A DNA stretch of 64,000 bases from JAVBOW01 sp031549495 (lineage in GTDB: Bacteria > Bacteroidota > Bacteroidia > Bacteroidales > Rikenellaceae): assembly GCA_031549495.1 (NCBI GenBank), contig JAVBPS010000020.1, positions 1-64,000 of the forward strand. Reading direction: 5' to 3'. The translations under genes were made by a program, and so were the position numbers. Position 1 is the stretch's first letter; each line of letters begins with the position of its first letter. The notes below the pieces were generated by a model. The model searched no databases. It was not told the origin of the DNA and saw nothing but the letters and a program-made list of their open reading frames with translations. Below are positions 46,607 through 54,070 of the stretch, in pieces.

Positions 46607-47986
46607 ATGGAAGAGAAGAAGATGAAAAATATCAGCCGCCGCGATTTTCTGAAGGTTACGGGCGCGGGCGCCGTCGCCGCCACGGCCGTGATGGCCGGAT
46701 GCAAACCCCGCAACACGGTCTCGGCCGAGGGCGGGGCGGTGGGCGAGGTACCCACGGATAAAATGACTTACCGCACCAATCCGCACTCGGGAGATAACGT
46801 ATCGTTGCTCGGTTACGGCTGCATGCGCTGGCCGCTGCGGAAAAATTCCGCCGGAGAGGAGGAGATCGACCAGGATACGGTGAACGAGCTGGTCGATTAC
46901 GCCATCGCCCACGGGGTGAACTATTTCGACACCGCGCCGGTCTATATCCGCGGATGGTCGGAAACGGCCACCGGCATCGCCCTCAAACGCCACCCGCGCG
47001 AAAAATTCCTGATCGCCACCAAGGCCTCGCGCAGGCCCGACGACACGTTGGAAGGGGGCATCGCCATGTACCGCAAATCGATGCGCGACCTGCAGGTCGA
47101 CTACATCGACTATTACCTGCTGCACGGCGTGGGGTCGAGCGTCGAAAGTTTCAACGAGCGGTTCATCGACAACGGGTTGCTTGACTTTTTCATCCGCGAG
47201 CGCAAGGCCGGGCGCATCCGCAATCTGGGCTGGTCGTTCCACGGCATCCAGGAGGTGTTCGACCATGTGCTGGCCTACGATATCCAGTGGGATTTCTGCC
47301 AGATCCAGCTCAACTACCAGGATTGGCGGCACGCGATGGCGGGACGCAACGTCAATGCCGAATACCTCTACGACGAACTGGTGAAAAAGAACGTCCCCGC
47401 CGTGATCATGGAGCCGCTGCTGGGCGGCCGCCTGGCCCGGGTACCGGTGCAGGCGCTCGACATCATGCGCCGGGTCAACCCGCAGGACAGCGCGGCCGAA
47501 TGGGCCTTCCGCTACGCCGGCACCCCGGAACATGTGCTGACCGTGCTGAGCGGGATGGTCTATATGGAGCATTTGCAGGAGAATATCCGCACCTACGCGC
47601 CCCTGCAGCCCCTCACGGCGCCGGAATACGAAGCGCTCGAAGAGGTGACGCAGATCCTGGTCAACAGCGATTACATCCAGTGCACCGAATGCCAGTATTG
47701 CATGCCTTGCCCCTACGGGATTGACATTCCCGGCGTTTTCGGCCATTACAACCGCATCGTCAGCGCGGGTGAGCGGCTGAAAAGTTCCAAGGACGAACAC
47801 TACCGCCAGGCGCGCCGCGCGTTCCTGGTCGGCTACGACCGCAGCGTGCCGAAACTCCGCCAGGCCGACCATTGCATCGGCTGCCGGATATGCAGGCCCC
47901 GCTGCCCGCAAAGGATCGACATCCCGACGGAAATGCGCCGCGTGGACGGATATGCCGAACAGTTGAAACAACGACTCGATTTCTGA
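46607..47986 (+). CDS. Tat-exported aldo/keto reductase lipoprotein with ferredoxin domain
   Basis: A 459-aa protein; ATG at 46607 is chosen because it directly precedes a twin-arginine signal (ISRRDFLKVTGAGAVAATAVMAGC) with a lipobox Cys. Residues about 55-350 are an aldo/keto reductase barrel with the tetrad Asp/Tyr in YFDTAPVYIRG, Lys in IATKASRR and His in YYLLHGVG. The C-terminus carries two 4Fe-4S motifs, CTECQYCMPCPYG and CIGCRICRPRCPQ. Export via Tat implies a folded, cofactor-loaded protein outside the cytoplasm, where NADPH is absent, so electrons probably come from the ferredoxin domain. Substrate unknown. Confidence 0.87.
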   Translation: MEEKKMKNISRRDFLKVTGAGAVAATAVMAGCKPRNTVSAEGGAVGEVPTDKMTYRTNPHSGDNVSLLGYGCMRWPLRKNSAGEEEIDQDTVNELVDYAIAHGVNYFDTAPVYIRGWSETATGIALKRHPREKFLIATKASRRPDDTLEGGIAMYRKSMRDLQVDYIDYYLLHGVGSSVESFNERFIDNGLLDFFIRERKAGRIRNLGWSFHGIQEVFDHVLAYDIQWDFCQIQLNYQDWRHAMAGRNVNAEYLYDELVKKNVPAVIMEPLLGGRLARVPVQALDIMRRVNPQDSAAEWAFRYAGTPEHVLTVLSGMVYMEHLQENIRTYAPLQPLTAPEYEALEEVTQILVNSDYIQCTECQYCMPCPYGIDIPGVFGHYNRIVSAGERLKSSKDEHYRQARRAFLVGYDRSVPKLRQADHCIGCRICRPRCPQRIDIPTEMRRVDGYAEQLKQRLDF

Positions 47987-48044
47987 CCGATAGCGCGAAT
48001 GCGGGATAATAAGAACGGGACGCACACTATTTCAGAAAAATAGG

Positions 48045-48052
48045 TATATTTG
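48045..48052 (+). promoter_or_regulatory. -7 box upstream of the acyltransferase gene
   Basis: TATATTTG matches the Bacteroidota -7 element, 26 bases before the ATG at 48079. No convincing TTTG at the -33 position. Confidence 0.4.
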
Positions 48053-48078
48053 GCACGAATTCGAATATTTGTCACCTC

Positions 48079-48756
48079 ATGCAGCAGAATGCCCCCGCCG
48101 CTGAACGCCATACACTTGGAACGGTTATCGGAAAATTAGCCCGGATAAACCTATGGGCTACCTGCCGCATCAACCTGCGGGCCGGGACGCTCCGCAAACC
48201 CCGGATATTCATCTTCAGCCGTTTCTCGCTCATCCAGAAGAAAGGGGCCGTCATCGTCAGCGCGCCGGGATCGCAGACCCGTTTCAACGAATCGTGGTAC
48301 GGGCGTAACCGTACGGGGTCGGTGTTGTGCCTGCGGGAAAAGAGCACCCTGATCCTGAAAGGAAAGAACCGCATATACCGCAATGCAGACATATCGGTCA
48401 GTCCGGGCGGAACCCTGGAACTCGACACGGCAAGCATCAACATCAACGCCCAGATCCATTGCGCGAACCGCATCTCGATCGGCCCCGGCACGCTCATCGG
48501 CGAGGGGGTCCGCATCCGTGACCATGACGTGCACCGGATCGTCCGGGATGGCAAAGTATGGCCTGCCGACGCCCCGATCGTGATCGGCAGCCGGGTCTGG
48601 GTCGGGATCAACGTGACGATCCTCAAGGGAGTGACCATCGGGGACGGGGCTATCGTTTCGTCCCATTCGCTCGTCACCCGGGATATTCCCGCGCGCGCGT
48701 TGGCCGGCGGCGTGCCCGCCCGCGTGATCCGCGAGGATGTCGAATGGCTGCCCTGA
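48079..48756 (+). CDS. Left-handed beta-helix (hexapeptide) acyltransferase
   Basis: A 225-aa protein. From about residue 90 to 215 the sequence has hexapeptide repeats (LELDTASININAQIHCANRISIGPGTLIGEG and VWVGINVTILKGVTIGDGAIVSS), and RDHDVHRI supplies the likely catalytic His of the serine/maltose O-acetyltransferase type. The final LAGGVPARVIRED is typical of the family. It is followed 38 bases later by a glycosyltransferase-like gene, so both may decorate a cell-surface glycan. Acceptor unknown. Confidence 0.85.
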   Translation: MQQNAPAAERHTLGTVIGKLARINLWATCRINLRAGTLRKPRIFIFSRFSLIQKKGAVIVSAPGSQTRFNESWYGRNRTGSVLCLREKSTLILKGKNRIYRNADISVSPGGTLELDTASININAQIHCANRISIGPGTLIGEGVRIRDHDVHRIVRDGKVWPADAPIVIGSRVWVGINVTILKGVTIGDGAIVSSHSLVTRDIPARALAGGVPARVIREDVEWLP

Positions 48757-48794
48757 ACGGAGAGTGAACCTATCCTATTATTTATAGAAGATAT

Positions 48795-49637
48795 ATGCTC
48801 AAGACCGTTATCTATCAATCGTTCCGCACGGAGAACGTTCCCCCCTGGATCGAAACCTGCATGGCGACCGTCCGGGCATGGGCTGCCCTGAAGGGGTTCG
48901 ACTACCATTTTGTCGACGACCGGATGTTCAGCTATGCCCCCGACTGGTACCGCGAAAAAGTGCGCAATAACGTGCTGCTGGTTTCCGACCTCGCCCGGCT
49001 TGAAATAGCGAAAGAGTTGCTTGCCAAAGGTTACGACCGCACGATCTGGGTCGATGCCGACATCGTGGTTTTCGATCCGGAGCGCTTCGAGATCGAGGTG
49101 AATGAAGAGTTCGCTTTCACCAGGGAGCTTTGGATGTGGCGCAACCGTTTCGGCCAGACGAAATATTCCGCACGGGTGTGCAATGCCGTGACGGTGATGG
49201 TGAAGGGCAACAGCATCCTCGATTTCTATATCTACGCCTGCAAGTCGTTGGTGCGCAATCCCGACTGGAAGGTCCGTTTCAGTGGGGATACGAGTCTGAG
49301 GATCAAGGCGAAGCATTTTATCGACCGTTACCGCTATACGTACCGGGACGGGGTGATTCCCCCCTCGTTCGTCGGCACGATCTTCCTTTCGCGCCTGCTT
49401 GAACATGTCGACCTGCCCCTGCTGAAGAACGTGGGCCTGCTCAACGCCGAGATCACCCGCGAGATCGTCAAGGAAAACCAGGGTATGCTGGCCGATTACA
49501 CCCGCAAGTGGAACTCGCCGATCTATGCCGCCAACATGTGCGGCTCGATGTACGCGGGGCAGGGGGACGGGGTGCTGGTGGCGGCCATCGACAAGCTGAT
49601 CGCCACCAAGGGGGCGATACTTAACCCGGGGTATTAA
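48795..49637 (+). CDS. Glycosyltransferase-like (GT-A, nucleotide-sugar) protein
   Basis: A 280-aa protein without signal peptide. TIWVDADIVVFDPERF around residue 85 contains the DxD metal/nucleotide-sugar motif of GT-A glycosyltransferases, and LLVSDLARLEIAKEL precedes it as in related families. SGDTSLRIKAKHF and YAANMCGSMYAG are conserved-looking but not assigned by me. With the acyltransferase just upstream it probably belongs to a small surface-polysaccharide decoration pair. Donor and acceptor cannot be read from sequence. Confidence 0.7.
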   Translation: MLKTVIYQSFRTENVPPWIETCMATVRAWAALKGFDYHFVDDRMFSYAPDWYREKVRNNVLLVSDLARLEIAKELLAKGYDRTIWVDADIVVFDPERFEIEVNEEFAFTRELWMWRNRFGQTKYSARVCNAVTVMVKGNSILDFYIYACKSLVRNPDWKVRFSGDTSLRIKAKHFIDRYRYTYRDGVIPPSFVGTIFLSRLLEHVDLPLLKNVGLLNAEITREIVKENQGMLADYTRKWNSPIYAANMCGSMYAGQGDGVLVAAIDKLIATKGAILNPGY

Positions 49638-49656
49638 AATAATCCGTGAGGTTTCG

Positions 49657-49664
49657 TATATTTG
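49657..49664 (+). promoter_or_regulatory. -7 box upstream of the DUF4878-like lipoprotein gene
   Basis: TATATTTG, an exact TAnnTTTG match, lies 12 bases before the ATG at 49677. No strong -33 box. Confidence 0.4.
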
Positions 49665-49676
49665 CAAAAACCTTGA

Positions 49677-50087
49677 ATGATGAATATCAGAAAAACCAAA
49701 TTATTCACTCTCGCCCTGTTCATTCTGTTGGCTGGTGCCGCTTGTTCGCAAAAAGATGAAACGGCCGAGATCCGCGAGGTTTCCGCGGGTTACCTGAAAG
49801 CCCTTGTGGATTACCGCCTCGACGATGCGAAAAAATTCGGGGACGGATCGACCGCGCAGTTTTTAAAGGATCAGCAGGATATTATCGACAGTTGGACGGA
49901 CGAACAGCGGGAAGAAGCACGCAAAACGCTTGCGAACACACAGGTGACGATCGCCTCGGTCGATATCAATGAGGACAAGGCGACGGTAAAGTATGAGTTC
50001 ATACAGGACGGGAATATCCTGCAATCCGAATTGTTGTACCTGGTCAAGAATTCCGCCGGATGGCAGGTGCATGAGTCCATGGAATAA
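49677..50087 (+). CDS. Small lipoprotein, DUF4878-like
   Basis: A 136-aa protein with signal and lipobox LAGAAC (Cys about 23) and a following domain of helix plus beta-sheet (SAGYLKALVDYRLDDAKKF, then VDINEDKATVKYEF and KNSAGWQVHESM) that looks like the NTF2-type DUF4878 group. Its role is unknown; such proteins are usually small periplasmic or outer-membrane lipoproteins. Two adjacent ATGs (49677, 49680) are possible starts. A hairpin terminator follows at once. Confidence 0.75.
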   Translation: MMNIRKTKLFTLALFILLAGAACSQKDETAEIREVSAGYLKALVDYRLDDAKKFGDGSTAQFLKDQQDIIDSWTDEQREEARKTLANTQVTIASVDINEDKATVKYEFIQDGNILQSELLYLVKNSAGWQVHESME

Positions 50088-50111
50088 ATTTTGCTGTTTT
50101 GTGCTCAATAG

Positions 50112-50146
50112 AAGAGAGTTGCGATCAATCGCAACTCTCTTTCAAT
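50112..50146 (+). terminator. Intrinsic terminator after the DUF4878-like gene
   Basis: Inverted repeat AAGAGAGTTGCGAT / ATCGCAACTCTCTT (50112-50125 and 50128-50141) with a T-rich tail; the innermost base pairs must open to give a usable loop. Confidence 0.75.
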
Positions 50147-50148
50147 TT

Positions 50149-50222
50149 TGTCATTCTTCGCTTCGCTCTGAATGACGAATATTCCCCGAGTGCCGGGCGG
50201 CACCGCTTCGCTCTGAATGACA
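50149..50222. repeat. REP-like palindromic repeat copy 1
   Basis: Begins TTGTCATTCTTCGCTTCGCT and ends GCTTCGCTCTGAATGACAAA, with an internal GAATGAC half-site as well. It belongs to the same dispersed family as the copies at 51304 and 52773 (outer ends TTGTCATTC / GAATGACAA). Located between the lipoprotein terminator and the convergent LA_2272-type gene. Confidence 0.65.
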
Positions 50223-50248
50223 AATGCTGTCGGTTTGATTGAAGAGGC

Positions 50249-51274
50249 TTACCAGTTGAAGTGATACCGCAACGCGAAACGCAATCCAAGATATAACTCG
50301 TTGCGGCTGTCGATGCGGTGATTCCAAAGCGAGTAAAGCGGCTCGTTGAACGCCGAAGAGCGCTGGATATTCTGCCACGAGAGGGTAGGGGCGGCCAGGA
50401 TCGAGAAACGGTCGCTCAGACGATAGCCGAAGTTGGGATGCAATTCATAGATCGAGGCGGATTCTTTCTCGAACGTGGAGATGCAATTGAATTCCGGATT
50501 GAAATAGAATTTGCGGGAAATGTCCGCGATCGTGCCGATGCCGAACCCCATGGATACCTGTTTGTGGAAATCGGGGCTGTAAGCCATGATGATGGAGGTA
50601 TAAAACTCCTTGATACCCGTTTTGAGCGAGAGGTTGACGGGAAACATGGAGCTTGTACTGAGTTCCACGGCCTGGTAGCCGCCGTCCCGGACGATAGAGA
50701 GGATGCCGATCGGCACCCCGCTTCGGTACTGCCGCACGAAGTTGACCACGCCGAATTGCACCCCGGTCATGGTCGGGACGAGGTTGATCACGCCGAATTG
50801 CGTCCCCCGCATGCCGCCCCCGTTGAAATTGATCACGCCGAATTGCACCCCTTCGAACTGCATGTTCAGGTTGACCACGCCGAACTGCGCGCCTTCGGAA
50901 CCATCGGCAAAAGCGTTGATAATCCCGAACTGAGCGCCGCTCACCTGGCCGCGCACACCGTTGAATACACCGAAAAGCGCTCCGCGCTGGTTACCGCCGA
51001 AGGCGTTGACGATGCCGAACTGCGCCCCCTGCACGTCGCCGCCGACCGCGTTGAAGATCCCCATCTGGGTGCCGCGCTGCCAACCGTGCACGCTGTTCGC
51101 CAGGCCGATCAGCAAGCCTTGGTTATTACCGTCCGCCACGTTCACCCCGCCGATCATCACCGGGAAATTTTTACCCTCCGCCGAGCGGTTGTAGGCGACC
51201 GTATAGATCGTCTGTTGCGCAAAAGCGCATGCGGCGACCAGGCAGGCCGCCGTCGTGAAAAGAAACTTTTTCAT
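50249..51274 (-). CDS. LA_2272-type surface repeat protein
   Basis: A 341-aa secreted protein (signal peptide MKKFLFTTAACLVAACAFAQ; start ATG 51274 preferred, an ATG at 51283 adds three residues). From about 55 to 205 it consists of about eight or nine short repeats of 16-20 residues with core GxQFGVIN/GAQFGIVN, resembling the repeats of Leptospira LA_2272-family and similar Bacteroidota surface proteins. The remainder (about 205-341) looks like outer-membrane beta strands (YELHPNFGYRLSDRFSILA, LGLRFALRYHFNW with terminal Trp). Function unknown. Flanked by palindromic repeats on both sides. Confidence 0.75.
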   Translation of the reverse strand: MKKFLFTTAACLVAACAFAQQTIYTVAYNRSAEGKNFPVMIGGVNVADGNNQGLLIGLANSVHGWQRGTQMGIFNAVGGDVQGAQFGIVNAFGGNQRGALFGVFNGVRGQVSGAQFGIINAFADGSEGAQFGVVNLNMQFEGVQFGVINFNGGGMRGTQFGVINLVPTMTGVQFGVVNFVRQYRSGVPIGILSIVRDGGYQAVELSTSSMFPVNLSLKTGIKEFYTSIIMAYSPDFHKQVSMGFGIGTIADISRKFYFNPEFNCISTFEKESASIYELHPNFGYRLSDRFSILAAPTLSWQNIQRSSAFNEPLYSLWNHRIDSRNELYLGLRFALRYHFNW

Positions 51275-51303
51275 CTTAAACATGAATTAAACGATTGCAT
51301 TGC

Positions 51304-51390
51304 TTGTCATTCTGAACGCAGTGAAGAATCTTGGTCGGGCTGTGCTGAAACAATTCAGACCAAAATTCTTTACTGCGTTCAGAATGACAA
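51304..51390. repeat. REP-like palindromic repeat copy 2
   Basis: Arms of 33 bp (51304-51336 and 51358-51390) are inverted copies with two mismatches, starting TTGTCATTCTGAACGCAGTG and ending CTGCGTTCAGAATGACAA, around a 21-base loop. Sits between the LA_2272-type gene and the small membrane-protein gene. Confidence 0.85.
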
Positions 51391-51404
51391 AGCGACACAA
51401 AATC

Positions 51405-51788
51405 CTACCACTCCGTGTAAACGATCCGCCCGTCCCCGGTGGCGATCCGGGTCACATGGGTGTAGTTCGAACGGGGAAAGAACAGCGACCAGTATTTGGC
51501 CGCCCAGACCGTCACGGGTTTACCCCGCAGCGTGTCGAGCCCGGCCAGCACGTCCGTCCGCCCTTCGGCGCGGTTGATATAGAACCGGTTTTTGACCCCG
51601 TCGAGCCGGACGGCGACGTCGAACGTACTGGTGTCCTGCACGTACGAGGCCAGCGTGCCTGTAAAAGCCTTGCTGTTGAACTCGCTCGTATCCACCGGCT
51701 TGAACGACAGCGGAAAGAGGATCATAAACGCCAGGGTCGCGACGCCTGCCGCGATCCCGATCCATTTCAGCGGCTTGAACTGGTTCAT
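51405..51788 (-). CDS. Small membrane-anchored protein of unknown function
   Basis: A 127-aa protein with one N-terminal membrane segment (about 9-28, IGIAAGVATLAFMILFPL) and a small soluble domain (about 30-127) rich in beta strands, ending FPRSNYTHVTRIATGDGRIVYTEW. I do not recognise the family. It begins 6 bases after the prs stop on the same strand and is likely co-transcribed with prs. A signal anchor facing the periplasm is most likely. Confidence 0.6.
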   Translation of the reverse strand: MNQFKPLKWIGIAAGVATLAFMILFPLSFKPVDTSEFNSKAFTGTLASYVQDTSTFDVAVRLDGVKNRFYINRAEGRTDVLAGLDTLRGKPVTVWAAKYWSLFFPRSNYTHVTRIATGDGRIVYTEW

Positions 51789-51794
51789 GATTTT

Positions 51795-52736
51795 TTAAAA
51801 AATAAAGCGCGAGGAGATCTCCTTGTGGTTATGCACCCGCTCGGTCACGTCGGCAAAGATGTCGGCCACCGAGAGCACGGTGAATGTCGAGATCTCCTTA
51901 TCCTTGCACAGGGGAATGGTGTCGGTGACGATCACCTCCTGCAACGCGCTGGCGTTGATGCGGTCATAGGCCGGGCCGGAGAGCACGGCGTGGGTCGCCA
52001 TCGCGCGCACGCTGCACGCGCCTTTTTCCATGAGCATGTCAGCCGCCTTGGCGATCGTGCCCGCGGTGTCGATCATGTCGTCCAGGATAACGATGTTGCG
52101 CCCCTCGACGTCGCCGATGGCGGTCATCGAGCCGATCACGTTGGCTTTCTCGCGCTGTTTGTGCGAGATGATCATCGGGCATTGCAGGTATTGCGAATAG
52201 GCGTTGGCCCGCTTGGCGCCGCCCATATCGGGGGCCGCCACGGAGAGGTTTTCCAGATTGAGCGAATTGATATAGGGCATGAAGATGCCGCTGGCATACA
52301 GATGGTCCACCGGCACATCGAAGAATCCTTGTATCTGGTCGGCGTGCAGGTCCATCGTCATGATGCGGTCCACACCCGACGCCACCAGCAGATTCGCCAC
52401 CAGTTTGGCGCCGATCGACACCCGCGGGCGGTCCTTGCGGTCCTGGCGCGCCCATCCGAAATAGGGGATCACGGCGATCACCTTGTAGGCCGATGCGCGC
52501 CGCGCGGCGTCGATCATCAGCAGCAGTTCCATCAGGTTGTCCGAAGGCGGGAAAGTGGATTGGATGATAAAGACCGTGCAGCCGCGGATGCTTTCGTTGT
52601 AGGCGGGCTGGAATTCACCGTCGCTGAATTCGAGGACGGAGCTTTCTCCGAGTTCCGTGCCGTAGCTGCGTGCTATTTTCTCGGCCAGGTAGCGCGACTC
52701 GCGGCCGGCGAAAAACTTGATCTTGTGGATCGCCAT
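51795..52736 (-). CDS. prs: Ribose-phosphate pyrophosphokinase Prs
   Basis: A 313-aa enzyme making PRPP from ribose 5-phosphate and ATP. Landmarks are FSDGEFQPAYNES, the ATP-binding region YFGWARQDRKDRPRVSIGAK, MDLHADQIQGFFDVPVDHLYA, and the PRPP loop VILDDMIDTAGTI. Normal length. The transcript appears to begin near 52876, so a 71-base palindromic repeat lies inside its leader. PRPP is also the substrate of the PurF-like protein at 24 kb, though the two are not linked in an operon. Confidence 0.96.
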   Translation of the reverse strand: MAIHKIKFFAGRESRYLAEKIARSYGTELGESSVLEFSDGEFQPAYNESIRGCTVFIIQSTFPPSDNLMELLLMIDAARRASAYKVIAVIPYFGWARQDRKDRPRVSIGAKLVANLLVASGVDRIMTMDLHADQIQGFFDVPVDHLYASGIFMPYINSLNLENLSVAAPDMGGAKRANAYSQYLQCPMIISHKQREKANVIGSMTAIGDVEGRNIVILDDMIDTAGTIAKAADMLMEKGACSVRAMATHAVLSGPAYDRINASALQEVIVTDTIPLCKDKEISTFTVLSVADIFADVTERVHNHKEISSRFIF

Positions 52737-52772
52737 TTTTTTGATTATGAATGATGGACTATGTTTTTTGTG

Positions 52773-52843
52773 TTGTCATTCTGAGCGTAGCGAAGAATCT
52801 CGAAATGGCTGTCTGAGATTCTTCGCTATGCTCAGAATGACAA
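52773..52843. repeat. REP-like palindromic repeat copy 3
   Basis: Two 29-bp arms (52773-52801 and 52815-52843) are inverted copies with a single mismatch, starting TTGTCATTCTGAGCGTAGCG, around a 13-base loop. It lies in the probable 5' leader of prs and would fold into a long RNA hairpin there. Confidence 0.88.
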
Positions 52844-52882
52844 ACAAGAACACAAGGGGATACCTTTGCGTTTATAATTCTG

Positions 52883-52914
52883 CAAAATTATACTATTCGC
52901 CCCGGAATTTCAAC
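52883..52914 (-). promoter_or_regulatory. Promoter of prs
   Basis: On the minus strand: GTTG (52911-52914), a 20-base spacer, then TAATTTTG (52883-52890), fitting the Bacteroidota consensus with one weaker -33 base. Transcription would start near 52876, about 140 bases ahead of the prs ATG. Confidence 0.55.
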
Positions 52915-52930
52915 TCCCGGGGCGAAAAAG

Positions 52931-53515
52931 TTATAAACATTGTTCTATAAATCCGAGTATCTCCTCCTTGCCCGACCCTTTGGCCGACGAGGAGGTGAAC
53001 ATGGGAGGCAATTCCTCCCAGCTTTCGAGCAGCGTGCGGCGGTAGCGCGCCAGGTTGCGCTCGCGCTCCGAGGAGGAGATTTTATCCGTTTTGGTGAAGA
53101 TAATCCCGAACGGCACGCCGTTCTCGCCCAAAAACGAGATGAAATCGAGGTCGATGCGCTGCGGTTCGAGGCGCGAGTCCACGAGCACGAACAACATAGT
53201 CATTCGCTCGCTCAGGGTTACATAATCGCGGATGATCTTGGCGAATTCGCCGCGCACGGTTTTCGAGGCGCGCGCGTAACCGTAACCCGGCAGGTCGACC
53301 AGGTACCAGGCGTTGTTGATCCGGAAATGGTTGATCAGCCGCGTCTTGCCGGGCGTGCCCGACACTTTGGCCAGCCCGCTGTGGCCGGTGAGCATGTTGA
53401 CCAGCGAGGATTTACCCACGTTGCTGCGCCCGATGAACGCGAACTCCGGCCGGTCGCCCGGCAACTGGCTCATCTTGGCGCTGCTGCATTGAAATTCTGC
53501 GGAGGTGATCTTCAT
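52931..53515 (-). CDS. engB: Ribosome-biogenesis GTPase EngB/YsxC
   Basis: A 194-aa GTPase of the TrmE-Era-EngA-EngB superfamily needed for large-subunit assembly. G1 is GRSNVGKSSL, G2/switch I lies in SGTPGKTRLIN, G3 is DLPGYGYA, G4 is TKTD and G5 is SSAKGSG near the end. Start ATG at 53515 (MKITSAEF) is chosen because the probable transcription start (near 53553) leaves no room for the longer GTG-started version at 53554. Confidence 0.94.
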   Translation of the reverse strand: MKITSAEFQCSSAKMSQLPGDRPEFAFIGRSNVGKSSLVNMLTGHSGLAKVSGTPGKTRLINHFRINNAWYLVDLPGYGYARASKTVRGEFAKIIRDYVTLSERMTMLFVLVDSRLEPQRIDLDFISFLGENGVPFGIIFTKTDKISSSERERNLARYRRTLLESWEELPPMFTSSSAKGSGKEEILGFIEQCL

Positions 53516-53559
53516 GGGCGGTCGTTTATGCGGCCTGCTTCGACAGGCATTCAACGCGG

Positions 53560-53591
53560 CAAAGATAAGGAATCGGGGATAAATATCACAA
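53560..53591 (-). promoter_or_regulatory. Promoter of engB
   Basis: Minus-strand TATCTTTG (53560-53567) with TTG at 53589-53591 (21-base spacer). Transcription would begin near 53553 with a leader of about 38 bases. Confidence 0.5.
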
Positions 53592-54035
53592 CTCTTCCGT
53601 TGCGATCACCTCTTTCTCGTCCTTTATCTCGCTGAGCAACGGCTCTACGTTCGAATAATCCTTGATGATTTTTACGGTGATCAACGCGAGCGGTATCCCC
53701 ACAATACAGCCGATTATATCGGCAACTGTGCTTACGATTAATTCATCAACCGCTTCGGCTTGCAGGGAATAACGAAATGCAAATTGTCCTATTATGCCGC
53801 TCAATATCCACAACGTCCACCACCAGCCCAATGATTTTGTCGTAAAATCCGTCCGGACATCCACCCCTCTCAGGAAAAATAAATTCTTCGTCTCCTGATA
53901 TAACTCTTTCATGATCTGATAGGGCAGGTATATACACACGATCGGGACGAACCAACAGCCCGCAGCCCACCCTTCCGAATGTTTCAGGGTGTGTACCCTT
54001 TGGTGTAAATTGTAATACGCCTTATTATTTTCAAT
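53586..54035 (-). pseudogene. DUF4328-like membrane protein, 5'-truncated remnant
   Basis: The open frame runs from the stop codon at 54036-54038 to 53586. The readable part contains HSEGWAAGCWFVPIVCIYLP, YQIMKELYQETKN and WWWTLWILSGIIGQFAFRYS, the arrangement of the C-terminal half of DUF4328 proteins, and then a membrane segment and acidic tail. There is no ATG, and the part that normally carries the N-terminal membrane segments is missing: only 35 bases separate the frame's start from the neighbouring kinase gene. A GTG at 53939 would give a 117-aa protein, but it would begin inside the conserved domain. Most likely the 5' part was deleted. Confidence 0.6.
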
Positions 54036-54070
54036 CTATGCGACCGATGAATCTGCTTTATTTTAAGAAG

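Noticed and set aside
52861..52868. Plus-strand TACCTTTG as a promoter
   Set aside because: It has no -33 partner and would only drive antisense transcription into engB; treated as chance.
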